64,000 nucleotides of DNA from Bacteroidales bacterium (GTDB taxonomy: Bacteria; Bacteroidota; Bacteroidia; Bacteroidales; P3). The translations under genes and the position numbers were made by a program. Below, piece by piece: positions 50,621 through 60,090 of the stretch. Every line of letters begins with the position of its first letter. Within the stretch, counting starts at the first letter, position 1. Where the stretch lies: the NCBI GenBank assembly GCA_017480785.1, contig JAFURZ010000016.1, positions 62,001 through 126,000 of the forward strand, given 5' to 3'. Under the pieces are notes generated by a model that was not told where the DNA came from, ran no database searches, and saw only the letters and a list, made by a program, of their open reading frames with translations.

Positions 50621-52600
50621 ATGGATAAGAAATCAATCATAGGACTGGTATTAATCTTCTTAATTTTCATCGGCTACATGTTCTGGGTGGCTCCGTCGAA
50701 GGAAGAGATAGCCAAGCGGCAGCGGGAGTACGACTCGATGATGGCAGCCCAACTGGAGCAGCAGCGCGTGGAGGACTCGATACTGGCCGCCAAGGCATTG
50801 CAGGACAGCCTGGCCGCCGCGGGCGACAGCACGGCGCTGACCATCGGCAGCGGCCGCCGCGTGCAGGACATGGGGGCCTTCAACGCCGCCGCGCAGGGCG
50901 ACGTGCGCAGCTTCACCGTGAGCAACCACCTGATGGCGGTAGAGTTCAACACCCTGGGCGCACAGGTGAACAAGGTGGTGCTGACCGACTACCTGACCTA
51001 TGACAGCAACGAGCTGGTGCTCATCACCCCCTCGGAGGATAACATGAACCTCGTCTTCTCGACCGAGGACAACCGCGTGGTGAATACCAAAGACTTGGTG
51101 TTCAACCCCTATATCTACGGCAAGCCGGCCGAGGGCGGTGAGTGGACCTTGAAGGAAGGCGACTCGCTGGAGGTCAGCTTCCGCGCCGAGGTGGCCGACA
51201 GCGTCAACCACGGCTACCTCGAGTTTGCCTACACCATGCACGGCGACAGCTACGAGGTGGACTTCGACATCAACTTTGTGGGGCTCACCCAGGTGGTGCG
51301 CAACACGCCCTATATGGACTTCCGGTGGCAGAACCACATGCTGCGCCAAGAGAAGGTGAACAGCGGCAGCCGCGGCAAGAGCAACCGCAACAGCGACCGC
51401 GAGCGCTTCTACTCGAGCATCTACTACAAAGGCCCCAAGGAGAAGAACCCCAACAACGTGGGCATGGGTCAGGACAAGCAGAAACAGGTGAAGACATCGC
51501 TCGACTGGGTGGCCTTCAAGGACCAGTACTTTGCCGCCATCATCAATGCCGAGGGCGGGGTGCCCTTCGAGAACGCTGACCTGGCCGTGAACACCGACCC
51601 ACGCGACACCGCCCACAACTACCTGACCGACATGGGCGCCGTCATCGGGCTGCCCTACGACCAAGCCACCGGCAAGATGCAGATGAGCTGGTACTACGGC
51701 CCCACCAAGCTGCGCGACCTGCGCAAGATGCACCGCGGCTACGACCGCATGCTGCCCCTCGGATGGACCATCATCTCGAAAAGCATCAGCCGCTACCTCA
51801 TCGTGCCGGTGTTCAACTTCCTGGAGCGTTTCAACTGGAACTACGGCATCATCATCATTGTCTTCACCCTGCTCATCCGACTGGTGCTGCTGCCGCTGGT
51901 GTACAAGAGCTACCAGGGCGGCGCCATCATGCGCATCCTGAAGCCCGAGATGGACGCCTTGAACAAGAAGTACCCCCAGCCTGAGCAGGCCATGCAGAAA
52001 CAGCAGGCCATGATGTCCCTGCAGAAGAAGGCCGGCTACAGTCCCATGGCGGGATGCCTGCCGGTGCTCATCCAGATGCCCTTCCTGACGGCCATGTTCA
52101 TGTTCTTCCCCATCGCCATCGAGCTGCGTCAGAAGCCCTTCCTCTGGTGCCCCGACCTGTCGAACTACGACTCCATCCTCGACTTTGGATTCAACATACC
52201 GCTCTACGGTGACCACATCTCGCTCTTCTGCCTGCTGATGTTCGGCATGCAGTTCTTCTACACATGGTACACCATGAAGCAGCAGGCCGGCACCCAGTCG
52301 ATGCCGGGCATGAAGTTCATGATGTATTTCATGCCCTTCATGATGCTCTTCATCTTCAACAGCCAGAGCGCAGGACTGAACCTCTACTACCTCATCTCGC
52401 TCACCTTCACGATGACGGTGATGATGCTCATCCGCCGTTTCACCAGCGAGAAGAAGGTACGCGCCCGCATGGCCGCATACGACGCCAAGCACTCCTCGGG
52501 CAAGGGTGGCAAGCCCAAGAAGAGCAAGTTCCAGCAGCGGCTGGAAGAGCTGCAGAAGCAGGCCGAGCAGATGCAGCGTGAACAGAACAAACGACGATAA
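50621..52600 (+). CDS. yidC: Membrane protein insertase
   Basis: Inserts and folds inner-membrane proteins with or without SecYEG. The 659 residues start MDKKSIIGLVLIFLIFIGYMFWVAP (first TM). A large periplasmic domain (about 80-360) follows, then the conserved five-helix core: RFNWNYGIIIIVFTLLIRLVLLPLVYKSY with the hydrophilic-groove Arg, GCLPVLIQMPFLTAMFMFFP and GMKFMMYFMPFMMLFIFNSQSAGLNLYY. A Lys/Arg/Gln-rich cytoplasmic tail ends the protein. Followed by nhaD after 15 bp. Confidence 0.96.
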   Translation: MDKKSIIGLVLIFLIFIGYMFWVAPSKEEIAKRQREYDSMMAAQLEQQRVEDSILAAKALQDSLAAAGDSTALTIGSGRRVQDMGAFNAAAQGDVRSFTVSNHLMAVEFNTLGAQVNKVVLTDYLTYDSNELVLITPSEDNMNLVFSTEDNRVVNTKDLVFNPYIYGKPAEGGEWTLKEGDSLEVSFRAEVADSVNHGYLEFAYTMHGDSYEVDFDINFVGLTQVVRNTPYMDFRWQNHMLRQEKVNSGSRGKSNRNSDRERFYSSIYYKGPKEKNPNNVGMGQDKQKQVKTSLDWVAFKDQYFAAIINAEGGVPFENADLAVNTDPRDTAHNYLTDMGAVIGLPYDQATGKMQMSWYYGPTKLRDLRKMHRGYDRMLPLGWTIISKSISRYLIVPVFNFLERFNWNYGIIIIVFTLLIRLVLLPLVYKSYQGGAIMRILKPEMDALNKKYPQPEQAMQKQQAMMSLQKKAGYSPMAGCLPVLIQMPFLTAMFMFFPIAIELRQKPFLWCPDLSNYDSILDFGFNIPLYGDHISLFCLLMFGMQFFYTWYTMKQQAGTQSMPGMKFMMYFMPFMMLFIFNSQSAGLNLYYLISLTFTMTVMMLIRRFTSEKKVRARMAAYDAKHSSGKGGKPKKSKFQQRLEELQKQAEQMQREQNKRR

Positions 52601-52615
52601 ACAATACGATACAAT

Positions 52616-53989
52616 ATGGTTGTAACACTAGTAACTATTTTCATCCTCGGGTATGCCTGCATAGCACTGGAACACCCGATACGCATCAACAAGACTGCCT
52701 CGGCCCTGCTATTGGGATGCATGCTGTGGGCAATCTTCAACATGTTCAACATGAACAACCCCGCCGTGCTGTCCGAATACGGCGGCATCGAAGGCTATCG
52801 CTCGTTTGTGAGCGCCAGCCTCATCGAAAACCTGGGCGAGACGGCCGAGATTGTCTTCTTCCTGCTCGGCGCCATGACCATCGTCACCCTCATAGAGGAC
52901 TATAAGGGTTTCACTGTCATCACCGACCACATCAAGACCACCGACAAAAAGAAGCTGCTGTGGATTATTTCCATCCTCACCTTCTTCCTTTCGGCCCTGC
53001 TGGACAACATGACCACCGCCATCGTGATGGTGGCACTGCTGCGCAAGCTGATTGCCGACAAGAAAGAGCGCTGGCTCTTCGCCGGCATGGTCATCCTGGC
53101 CGCCAACGCCGGCGGCGCCTGGAGCCCCATCGGCGACGTGACCACCATCATGCTCTGGATTAAGGAACAGGTGACCACGGTCAACATTATCGTCAAGACC
53201 CTCATCCCCAGCCTCGTCTGCCTGGTGGTGCCCGTGCTGATACTGAGCCGCATGATGAAAGGCGAGATAGAACGTCCCGAGGCTCAGGACGACGGCATCG
53301 ACGTGGCGCCCTGGATGCGCAAGCTGGTGCTCATCATGGGCGTGTGCGGACTCATCTTCGTACCCGTCTTCAAGACCATCACCCACCTGCCGCCCTACCT
53401 GGGCATGCTCATAAGCCTCTCCGTGCTGTGGGTCACCACCGAGATACTGAGCCGCCGCCACTCCAAAGAGGGTCACCAGCTGCCCACCGCCATGAGCACC
53501 CTGGAGCATGTCGACGTACCGACCATTCTCTTCTTCCTCGGCATCCTGATGGCCGTGAGCTGCCTGAAGGTGGCCGGCATCCTGGGTGGCCTGGCCGAGG
53601 GGCTCGACTCGATGCGCGGACTGACAATCGGCGGCGAGACGGTAGGCTTCTTCCTCATCGACCTCATCATCGGCGTGCTTTCCTCCATTGTCGACAACGT
53701 GCCGCTGGTGGCTGCCGTGCAGGGCATGTACCCCCTCGGTCCCGAAGGCTTCATCCAGAACCATCCCTTCTGGGAGTTCCTGGCCTACTGCGCCGGTACC
53801 GGTGGCTCGCTGCTCATCATCGGCTCGGCAGCCGGTGTGGCCGTCATGGGCATGGAGAAGATAGACTTCATCTGGTACCTCAAACGCATCACCCTGCTGG
53901 CCCTCGCGGGCTACATCGCCGGTGCCATCATCTTTATTGCCATGAACCTGGCCTTCGAGCCCTACGAGTGGTGGAGCACGATGGTATAA
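52616..53989 (+). CDS. nhaD: NhaD-type Na+/H+ antiporter
   Basis: A 457-residue inner-membrane transporter of the ion-transporter superfamily, about 12 segments. Hallmarks: FLSALLDNMTTAIVMVALLRKLI near residue 123, ANAGGAWSPIGDVTTIMLWI near 162, LFFLGILMAVSCLKVAGIL near 305, GVLSSIVDNVPLVAAVQGMY near 350 and GTGGSLLIIGSAAGVAVMGM near 395. Exports Na+ (or Li+) for H+. Probably co-transcribed with yidC. Confidence 0.93.
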   Translation: MVVTLVTIFILGYACIALEHPIRINKTASALLLGCMLWAIFNMFNMNNPAVLSEYGGIEGYRSFVSASLIENLGETAEIVFFLLGAMTIVTLIEDYKGFTVITDHIKTTDKKKLLWIISILTFFLSALLDNMTTAIVMVALLRKLIADKKERWLFAGMVILAANAGGAWSPIGDVTTIMLWIKEQVTTVNIIVKTLIPSLVCLVVPVLILSRMMKGEIERPEAQDDGIDVAPWMRKLVLIMGVCGLIFVPVFKTITHLPPYLGMLISLSVLWVTTEILSRRHSKEGHQLPTAMSTLEHVDVPTILFFLGILMAVSCLKVAGILGGLAEGLDSMRGLTIGGETVGFFLIDLIIGVLSSIVDNVPLVAAVQGMYPLGPEGFIQNHPFWEFLAYCAGTGGSLLIIGSAAGVAVMGMEKIDFIWYLKRITLLALAGYIAGAIIFIAMNLAFEPYEWWSTMV

Positions 53990-54019
53990 AGTTTAAGGTT
54001 TAAAGGCTTTTTACGGCTG

Positions 54020-55297
54020 ATGAAACAACTTTGGACTGACTTCCTGCAGCGCCCGCTGTGGCGCAAGGTGTGCGACATCCTGATGGTGCTCTTCGCCCTG
54101 GCGGGAGCCGCCATCATCGGGGCCTGGGGCCTCTACCAGCTGGGGGTGACCAACAACCGCGGGGCGGTAGACAAGAACTACCGCTACCTGATGTCGGTCA
54201 GCGAGATGGAGAGGGCCAAGGAGATGACCCCCGAGGAACTTGACGCTACTTGGGCCGCACAACTGGACCGGCTGGCCGCCTTGGCCCACCGCTACCCTGT
54301 CAACGCGCGTCTCATCCTGCAAGGTGCCGCCGTGAGCGACGACCCCCTGCTGATAGACCGCATGGTGGCCGCCCTCAGCATCTACACCGACACCGCCTCA
54401 CTCTCCACCCCCCACGCTCCCCTCTCCTCTCAAAACGCCATCCCCTGGATGGCCACGCCCGAATGGGAAGCCCTGAAGGAGGCCATCGCCCGCGACAGCG
54501 CCCTCATCCGCGAGGCCGGCCGTCTCACCGGCGTCGAGCCCCGCCTCATCGTGGGCTGCCTCATCGGCGAGCAGATACGCCTCTTCAACTCCAAGCGCGA
54601 GATGTACAAGAAATACCTCGGCCCCGTCAAGGTGCTCAGCGTGCAGAGCCAGTTCAGCTACGGCGTCAACGGCATCAAGGACTTCACCGCCGAGGCCGTC
54701 GAGGAGCACCTGAAAGACCCTTCGTCGGAGTACTACATGGGTCCGGCCTACGAGCACCTGCTCGACTACCCCGAGGGGGTGGATACCGCCGAAGAGCGCT
54801 ACCGCCGGCTGGTGGACTACGGCAGCCACCTCTACAGCTACATCTACACCGGCTGCATCCTCCACCAGACCATGCTGCAGTGGCGCCGCGCCGGCTACGA
54901 CATCAGCGACCGACCCGACCTGCTCTTCACCCTCTTCAACGTGGGATTCAGCCAGTCCGAGCCCAAGCCCGACCCCGTGCCCGGCGGAAGCCACATCACC
55001 GTCGGCGACCGCGAGTACACCTTCGGCGCCATCGGCTTCGACTTCTACTACAGCGGCGAGCTGGCACGGGTATTTCCCTACCAACGCGACCGCTTCGCCG
55101 AGAGAGGAAACGGTGCCGACGTCGAAGCCATCCAAGCCAGCATGACCGACTGCAACCGGCCCGAGCGCGGCTCGGAATACCGCCAGGCCGACAGCACGGC
55201 ACTCCCCGCCACCCCCGACGACGACGATGATGACGAGCCCGACCCCTTCGGCATCGACCACTCCACCGTGCGCCCCATGAACCACATCGCACAATAA
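54020..55297 (+). CDS. Single-pass membrane protein, possibly lysozyme-like
   Basis: Not confidently recognised. 425 residues: cytoplasmic N-terminus, one TM helix (about 18-40), then a large extracytoplasmic domain and an acidic tail (PDDDDDDEPDPFG). The helix pair REAGRLTGVEPRLIVGCLIGEQIRLF near residue 165 recalls the catalytic-Glu helix of lytic transglycosylases, and QSQFSYGVNGIKDFTAEAVEEHL could be the substrate-cleft region; this is inference only. It follows nhaD by 30 bp, after a short iterated GTTTAAGGTTTAA spacer. Confidence 0.6.
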   Translation: MKQLWTDFLQRPLWRKVCDILMVLFALAGAAIIGAWGLYQLGVTNNRGAVDKNYRYLMSVSEMERAKEMTPEELDATWAAQLDRLAALAHRYPVNARLILQGAAVSDDPLLIDRMVAALSIYTDTASLSTPHAPLSSQNAIPWMATPEWEALKEAIARDSALIREAGRLTGVEPRLIVGCLIGEQIRLFNSKREMYKKYLGPVKVLSVQSQFSYGVNGIKDFTAEAVEEHLKDPSSEYYMGPAYEHLLDYPEGVDTAEERYRRLVDYGSHLYSYIYTGCILHQTMLQWRRAGYDISDRPDLLFTLFNVGFSQSEPKPDPVPGGSHITVGDREYTFGAIGFDFYYSGELARVFPYQRDRFAERGNGADVEAIQASMTDCNRPERGSEYRQADSTALPATPDDDDDDEPDPFGIDHSTVRPMNHIAQ

Positions 55298-55317
55298 GAC
55301 CCACGGCTCCTGACCGA

Positions 55318-55372
55318 CTCCACCTCCGCTCCACACCACCTCCACACCCCCTCCACATGTGCTCCACCCCCC
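55318..55372. repeat. Five tandem 11-bp units (CTCCAC-type)
   Basis: CTCCACCTCCG, CTCCACACCAC, CTCCACACCCC, CTCCACATGTG, CTCCACCCCCC, each 11 bp with invariant CTCCAC. It lies in the convergent gap 55298-55540. Confidence 0.85.
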
Positions 55373-55436
55373 GACGTGGACGCTGTGCCGTTTTTGTGCT
55401 TCGGCCGGGGAGCCTAATACGCCTCCAGTATGTCAA

Positions 55437-55491
55437 GACACGAAGGGGACACGAGGCGGACACGAAGGAGGCACGAAGGAGACACGAGGAA
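55437..55491. repeat. Five tandem 11-bp units (GACACGA-type)
   Basis: GACACGAAGGG, GACACGAGGCG, GACACGAAGGA, GGCACGAAGGA, GACACGAGGAA, each 11 bp. Same convergent gap as the 55318 array; no terminator was recognised there. Confidence 0.88.
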
Positions 55492-55540
55492 GATGCAGGA
55501 TTTGAATGATGTCATAATCGAGCACCTTCCCCGTGGAATT

Positions 55541-56485
55541 TCAGTCGGCCTTCCAGGCACGCACGGTGCAGGCTATGTGCGGATCGCCGTTGTGCTGCAC
55601 ACTGAAAGCGAGTCCCTCCTCGCCGGCCGCCTTCGCCATCTCTTCCATACGGCGATGGCATTTCTTGACGCCGGCCGGGCCGTGGGTGACTTCGAGCCAG
55701 CAGCCCTTGTGGCCTTCCTGATGGCGCAACTCGAGGCTGCTATATCCCAGTTCCCTGGCCCGACGTTCCAGCCGGTCGAAGGAGCGGTCGGCCGAGCAGC
55801 CGTGCGAGACGAAGACGGTGTCAATCAGCGTAACCTTCCCGTGGCTTTGCTCGGCTTCGCGGCGGGCGTCGGCAATCTGCTCCTTGATGTCGTCCAGGTC
55901 GTCCCAGTCATCGTCCCATTCGGCCATGTCGGCGCTGAGGAGTTGGACGAAGACCACGTGGAGCACCAGCTCGCGCACCTCGGGCAACTCCAGCAGGCGG
56001 GTGGAGAGCAGCGCGGGGTCGTCGCAGACGAAGGTGCAGCGGGCCATCGGGATGCCCCAGAAGCGGACGTCGAACTCCACTCCGTCGGTGGTGACACGCG
56101 TCCAGCCCAGCCTGATGTTGAGCACCCACTTGGGAACACTCCGCAGGCGAAGCGTCCAGACGCTGTCGTTCATCGGTTCGAGGGTGACAACGCCCTCGTC
56201 GGTGAGCGACTGCTCGGAGGCGTAGTCGGACTGCCCGTCGTCAATGCTGTCGGAGTAGTAGTAGGTGATGAAGTGCAGGCTGTCGCGCCAGCCGTAGGTC
56301 ACCATCTGGCGGTCCTTGGTTGTGGCCATGAGGGCGAAGTCGTAGCCACCGGCTTCGAGGGTGCGGCCCACTTCGGCCGCCGTGGTGCCGTCGGGGTACA
56401 GTTCCATCGCCGGCGCCTCGCGGTGGCGGCAGCCCGTGGCCAGCATGGCCGCCACCGCCATCGATACTAAAACAATGCGTTTCAT
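55541..56485 (-). CDS. Lipoprotein of unknown function (314 aa)
   Basis: Signal peptide with lipobox LATGC (Cys at residue 19). The mature part has a beta-rich N-terminal half (TEVGRTLEAGGYDFALMATT-like strand pattern, YGWRDSLHFITYYYSDSID) and a C-terminal half alternating helices and strands (FDRLERRARELGYSSLELRHQ, KCHRRMEEMAKAAGEEGLAF). No family recognised. Last gene of the seven-gene operon starting at 62538; it lies 5 bp after the GntR regulator. Confidence 0.7.
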   Translation of the reverse strand: MKRIVLVSMAVAAMLATGCRHREAPAMELYPDGTTAAEVGRTLEAGGYDFALMATTKDRQMVTYGWRDSLHFITYYYSDSIDDGQSDYASEQSLTDEGVVTLEPMNDSVWTLRLRSVPKWVLNIRLGWTRVTTDGVEFDVRFWGIPMARCTFVCDDPALLSTRLLELPEVRELVLHVVFVQLLSADMAEWDDDWDDLDDIKEQIADARREAEQSHGKVTLIDTVFVSHGCSADRSFDRLERRARELGYSSLELRHQEGHKGCWLEVTHGPAGVKKCHRRMEEMAKAAGEEGLAFSVQHNGDPHIACTVRAWKAD

Positions 56486-56490
56486 ACTTC

Positions 56491-56835
56491 TTAATCAGTT
56501 AATTTCAGTTCGTTGATATCAATACCGAGCGTCTTCATGCGCTGGCGGATGTAGGGGAGCTCCTCCTCGAGGAACTCGCGCCGCTGGTGGGCAAGGATGT
56601 GCTGGCGGGCGTCGGAGGCCACAAAGTAGCCCACGCCGCGGCGCTGATAGATAATCTCTTCCTGCTGCAGGTACTCGAAGGTGCGCACCACGGTGTTGGG
56701 GTTGACGCCCATCGAGGCGGCCACGTCGCGCACCGACGGCATGCGGTCGTCGGGCGTCAGCTGGCCTTGCAGCACCTGCTCCGACAGGGTGTCGGCTATC
56801 TGCAGGTATATCGGTTTCTGTTTCTTGAAGTCCAT
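56491..56835 (-). CDS. GntR-family (YtrA-type) repressor
   Basis: A 114-residue transcription factor with the winged-helix domain of the GntR family (PIYLQIADTLSEQVLQGQL, MPSVRDVAASMGVNPNTVVRTFEYLQQEEIIYQRRGVGYFV) and only a short C-terminal dimerisation tail, the YtrA layout. YtrA regulators usually sit with ABC transporters and repress their own operon. Here it is the sixth gene of such an operon, and a near-palindrome at 62569-62584 over the operon start is a likely operator. Confidence 0.9.
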   Translation of the reverse strand: MDFKKQKPIYLQIADTLSEQVLQGQLTPDDRMPSVRDVAASMGVNPNTVVRTFEYLQQEEIIYQRRGVGYFVASDARQHILAHQRREFLEEELPYIRQRMKTLGIDINELKLTD

Positions 56836-56847
56836 AGTTGTAGCGTT

Positions 56848-57567
56848 TTAAAGCTCGTTAATATTCAGGGTGACGTTGACGCCATCCACGTCAATCTCAC
56901 AGCTGCCGTCGCCGATGATGGTCTTGCGGCCTTCCTTCCGCGTCGAGCGCTCGCTGGTGATGTTCAGGTACTTCTTCACCCCGTTCATCTCGACAGTCAT
57001 GCCGGCCTCGGCAGGCACCATCAGGTTCAGGCTGCCGTCCACGCCGTCCATGTCTATCTCCTCGGGCATCACCGGATACTGGGCAAGCACGTCGAAGAAG
57101 ACACCGTCCAGGCTCAACTCGCGGCTGGCGACGCTGTCTATCCTGACGCTGGTCGACACCATATCCAGGTCGATGCCCTTCAGGACGGTGCCGCGGGGCA
57201 CCTCGATGGTGAGGGTCTTGGCAAACTCCGAGAGGTCTTTCCTGTCGCGGGAAATAAACTTCTGCCCACTCTGGCAGAACTGGATGTCCAGGCAGCCCTC
57301 GTCGTCCAGGTAGTAGCGCATGCGGAGGCTGTCGATGAGCGCGTTGGTGGCCTCCTCGTGGATGCGCACCCCGGGGATGTCGGCATAGACAATGTTGATT
57401 TCGCCGCCCAGCCAGGTCACGTCAATCTCGTTGACGGGCTGCTGGAGGGTGACGTCGCCGACCCGGTACCGCTCGGAATGCTCGTAGGTGAAGTTTATAT
57501 TACCCTTGTGGTCGATGCAGCCCACCAGCAGGAAGGCCATCAAGCCTATTAATGATATCCTTTTCAT
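56848..57567 (-). CDS. DUF4097-like lipoprotein
   Basis: A 239-residue lipoprotein (lipobox LLVGC, Cys at 17) with a beta-helix-like pattern of short strands: EIDVTWLGGEINIVYADIPGVRI, LTIEVPRGTVLKGIDLDMVS, SLNLMVPAEAGMTVEMNGV, CEIDVDGVNVTLNI. This matches DUF4097/putative adhesin-type folds often encoded next to YtrA-GntR ABC operons. Function unknown. Confidence 0.75.
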   Translation of the reverse strand: MKRISLIGLMAFLLVGCIDHKGNINFTYEHSERYRVGDVTLQQPVNEIDVTWLGGEINIVYADIPGVRIHEEATNALIDSLRMRYYLDDEGCLDIQFCQSGQKFISRDRKDLSEFAKTLTIEVPRGTVLKGIDLDMVSTSVRIDSVASRELSLDGVFFDVLAQYPVMPEEIDMDGVDGSLNLMVPAEAGMTVEMNGVKKYLNITSERSTRKEGRKTIIGDGSCEIDVDGVNVTLNINEL

Positions 57568-57612
57568 TTCTACTTTTCTCCTTTACTACTTTACTGCTTT
57601 TCTCCTTTACTA

Positions 57613-58467
57613 CTAATACGCCATGCGGTTCAGGCGGCGCCAGCCGAGCCAGCCGAAGAGGACGGCCAGCAGCACATTGAATGCGTTGGCGATGCCGAAG
57701 AACCAGCCTACCATCTGCTCGGTGCTCATCCGGTCGGGCAACTGCATGAACCAATCCATGAAACTGCTGTCGCCGACCAAGGCAATCATCACGGGAATGA
57801 GGATGATGCTCAGCGCGAAATTGATGACGTAGAGCCAAAGGATGGTCTGCAACACTTTGTGGCGCTTGAAGAGGGTGGCGGTAAAGAGGAACATCAGGAC
57901 GGTGCTGATATAGCCCAGCCAGCAGCTGACGTTGTACAGCGTGCCGAAGTACATCAAGCGGAAGGCATCGGCACCCGCATCGCTGGCGGCCACCTCGCTC
58001 ATTAGGGAGCCTATGTCGAGTGTGAAGGGGAAGCCCATCTCGCCCTGCCAAATCCACTCCTGCCATGGTCCGAAGGGCAAAGCGGTGAGGAACACGTCGA
58101 GCGCCATGCTGCCCAAGTAGACAGCCAGCGGGCACACGATGAGGGAGAAGAGCAACGCGCTGCAGAACTTCTCCAGCTTGGAGGCGGGCAGCATGGCATA
58201 GTAGATGCCCTCGTTACGAAGGTTCCAGGTACGGTACATGCGCGAAGGGGCCATCATGGCGGCGATGTAAGCCACCACCTCAATGAAGATGAGCCGGAGG
58301 TCGGCGCCGAGGTCGGCATCGCTGCCTCCGAGCACCAGCATAAAGAGCCACACCGCGAAAGGCAGCGCGGCCAGTATCAACATTGTGGTGCCGAACATCG
58401 GCCACATATTGCGAAAGTCCTTGTTGACGACTTTGCAGAATCGGTTCCAGTCAAATCTATTGTTCAT
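57613..58467 (-). CDS. ABC transporter permease-like membrane protein (284 aa)
   Basis: Six or so hydrophobic segments: LILAALPFAVWLFMLVLGG near residue 30, VAYIAAMM near 70, LLFSLIVCPLAVYLGSMAL near 107, GYISTVLMFLFTATLF near 187, ILWLYVINFALSIILIPVMIALVG near 213 and FFGIANAFNVLLAVLFGWLGW near 255. No catalytic motif. It is one of two paralogous membrane subunits in the operon, probably pairing with the ATPase at 59242. Its spacer to the next gene is built of iterated AGTAGTAAAGGAG-like repeats. Confidence 0.75.
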   Translation of the reverse strand: MNNRFDWNRFCKVVNKDFRNMWPMFGTTMLILAALPFAVWLFMLVLGGSDADLGADLRLIFIEVVAYIAAMMAPSRMYRTWNLRNEGIYYAMLPASKLEKFCSALLFSLIVCPLAVYLGSMALDVFLTALPFGPWQEWIWQGEMGFPFTLDIGSLMSEVAASDAGADAFRLMYFGTLYNVSCWLGYISTVLMFLFTATLFKRHKVLQTILWLYVINFALSIILIPVMIALVGDSSFMDWFMQLPDRMSTEQMVGWFFGIANAFNVLLAVLFGWLGWRRLNRMAY

Positions 58468-58501
58468 AGTGGTTTAAGGTTTAATGTTTATTGTTTAAGG
58501 T

Positions 58502-59212
58502 TTAATAGGTCATACGGTCCATACGGTGGCGGCTGAGCCGGGCCAGGAAGAGGGTCAGGACAGCCTCGACAGCGATGATGTACCAGTAGATGTCCTGCAC
58601 CTCGAGGAGGTCGACCAGCATAACCGACATGAATGCTCCCATGAACCAGAGGAACATCAGCCCTTGCAGCATTGTGCGGAAGCCCTTGCTCTCCACGGTG
58701 TTGGCGAACATCATGCCGAACATGGAGCCCACATAGACCACCGCTATACCGACCAGCATCTGCACGTCGAGGAATTGCCATACCTCGGCCTGCCAGAAGA
58801 AGGTGTCCCATCCCGGCACATGCAATACGGACAGCAGCGTGTCGAGCGCCAGCCCGACGGCCATCAGCACCGCGGGGATAATCACGACCATCAGTGCCGC
58901 CATCACCAGGTGCTTCTCGGCCTTGGTGGCCGGCAGCATGGCAAAGTAGATGCCACGCTTCTTCTTGCCTACGTTGGCATAGACGCTGGTGGGCAACATC
59001 ATGGCCCAAAAGACCACCATGGCTGTCATCATCGCCAACCGGTAGGAGGCACCGTGGTTGTACTCGCTTCCCGTCAGGTATTGGAACAACACCATCAGCG
59101 GCGGGAAACCGATAGCCATCCACGCCCCCATCATGGAGTATTCCATGGGCATGCTCCGCACATCGTGCCGCAGCAGCTTGCCGAATCGCTTTATGTCAAA
59201 TGATTGGCTCAT
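58502..59212 (-). CDS. ABC transporter permease-like membrane protein (236 aa)
   Basis: Five or six hydrophobic segments (AMMTAMVVFWAMMLPTSVYA near 67, LVMAALMVVIIPAVLMAVGLAL near 105, LVGIAVVYVGSMFGMMFAN near 152, MFLWFMGAFMSVMLVDLL near 180). It shares MYRTW/YFAMLPATKAEKH-type sequence with the neighbouring permease, suggesting an old duplication. Likely forms a heteromeric export channel with it and the ATPase. Substrate unknown. Confidence 0.75.
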   Translation of the reverse strand: MSQSFDIKRFGKLLRHDVRSMPMEYSMMGAWMAIGFPPLMVLFQYLTGSEYNHGASYRLAMMTAMVVFWAMMLPTSVYANVGKKKRGIYFAMLPATKAEKHLVMAALMVVIIPAVLMAVGLALDTLLSVLHVPGWDTFFWQAEVWQFLDVQMLVGIAVVYVGSMFGMMFANTVESKGFRTMLQGLMFLWFMGAFMSVMLVDLLEVQDIYWYIIAVEAVLTLFLARLSRHRMDRMTY

Positions 59213-59241
59213 TGCATTTCTACTTTACTACTTTTACTCCT

Positions 59242-60069
59242 TCAAGCGAACAACTCCCGAATGCGGTCCTTGTTCCTCAGCACGGCGTTGAAGAGGGCCT
59301 CGATGTTCAGCTGGCTCTCCGCGCCGGTAGTATTCGGCACCACGTTCATGTATCCGCCCGGCAGCAGCTCGCTGTAGAGGGCGTCGTCACGCTCCTGTCC
59401 ACCATACTCGAAGAAGAGCCGCTCGGTAATCTTCTGCACCGAGGCGTCGAGCAACACGGCATTGTGCGAGAGGATAACGATGGGGTCTATCAGGTTCTCC
59501 ACATCCTTCACCTGATGGGTGGAGATGATGATGGTCTTGCCCTCGTCGGCTATCTTGCTCAGGATGGAGCGGAACTGGGCCTTGCTGGGGATGTCGAGAC
59601 CATTGGTGGGCTCGTCGAGCAGCACGTAGTCGGTACCCAGCGAGAGGCTGGCGGCAATGAGGCTCTTCTTCTGCTGGCCGAAGCTCATCTCGCGGAACTT
59701 GCGGGCCGGCTCCACCTCCAGTTCCTGCATCAGGTGCAGGAAGGTGCCCTGCGAGAAGGTGGGATAGAAGGGGGCCAACTCGTCGACATACTTCTGCGGC
59801 GTCGAGTTGTCGGGCAGCGTCACCTCGTCGGGCAGGAAGACGACGCGCTGCAGCATCGCGGGCAGGCGGTCATGGCTGGTGAGGCCGTCGACGGTGCAGG
59901 TACCCTTCACCGGGCGCTGCAGGCCACAGATAATCTTCAGCAGGGTGGTCTTGCCCACGCCGTTCTCGCCCAGCAGGCCATAGATGGCGCCCTGCGGGAA
60001 AGTCAAATTGATGTCTTCGAAGACCGGGGTCTTCTTGTAGCTGAAATCAAGATTGCGGATTTCTATCAT
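59242..60069 (-). CDS. ABC transporter ATP-binding protein
   Basis: A 275-residue ATPase with Walker A GLLGENGVGKTTLLKII near residue 33, signature region REMSFGQQKKSLIAAS near 130, Walker B YVLLDEPTNGLD near 150 and H-loop IISTHQV near 178. The signature FGQQKK departs from LSGGQ but is common in YtrB-like ATPases. The C-terminal extension of about 60 residues is not catalytic. It drives the two membrane subunits downstream. Confidence 0.9.
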   Translation of the reverse strand: MIEIRNLDFSYKKTPVFEDINLTFPQGAIYGLLGENGVGKTTLLKIICGLQRPVKGTCTVDGLTSHDRLPAMLQRVVFLPDEVTLPDNSTPQKYVDELAPFYPTFSQGTFLHLMQELEVEPARKFREMSFGQQKKSLIAASLSLGTDYVLLDEPTNGLDIPSKAQFRSILSKIADEGKTIIISTHQVKDVENLIDPIVILSHNAVLLDASVQKITERLFFEYGGQERDDALYSELLPGGYMNVVPNTTGAESQLNIEALFNAVLRNKDRIRELFA

Positions 60070-60090
60070 AATATCATACTTTTTATTGGT

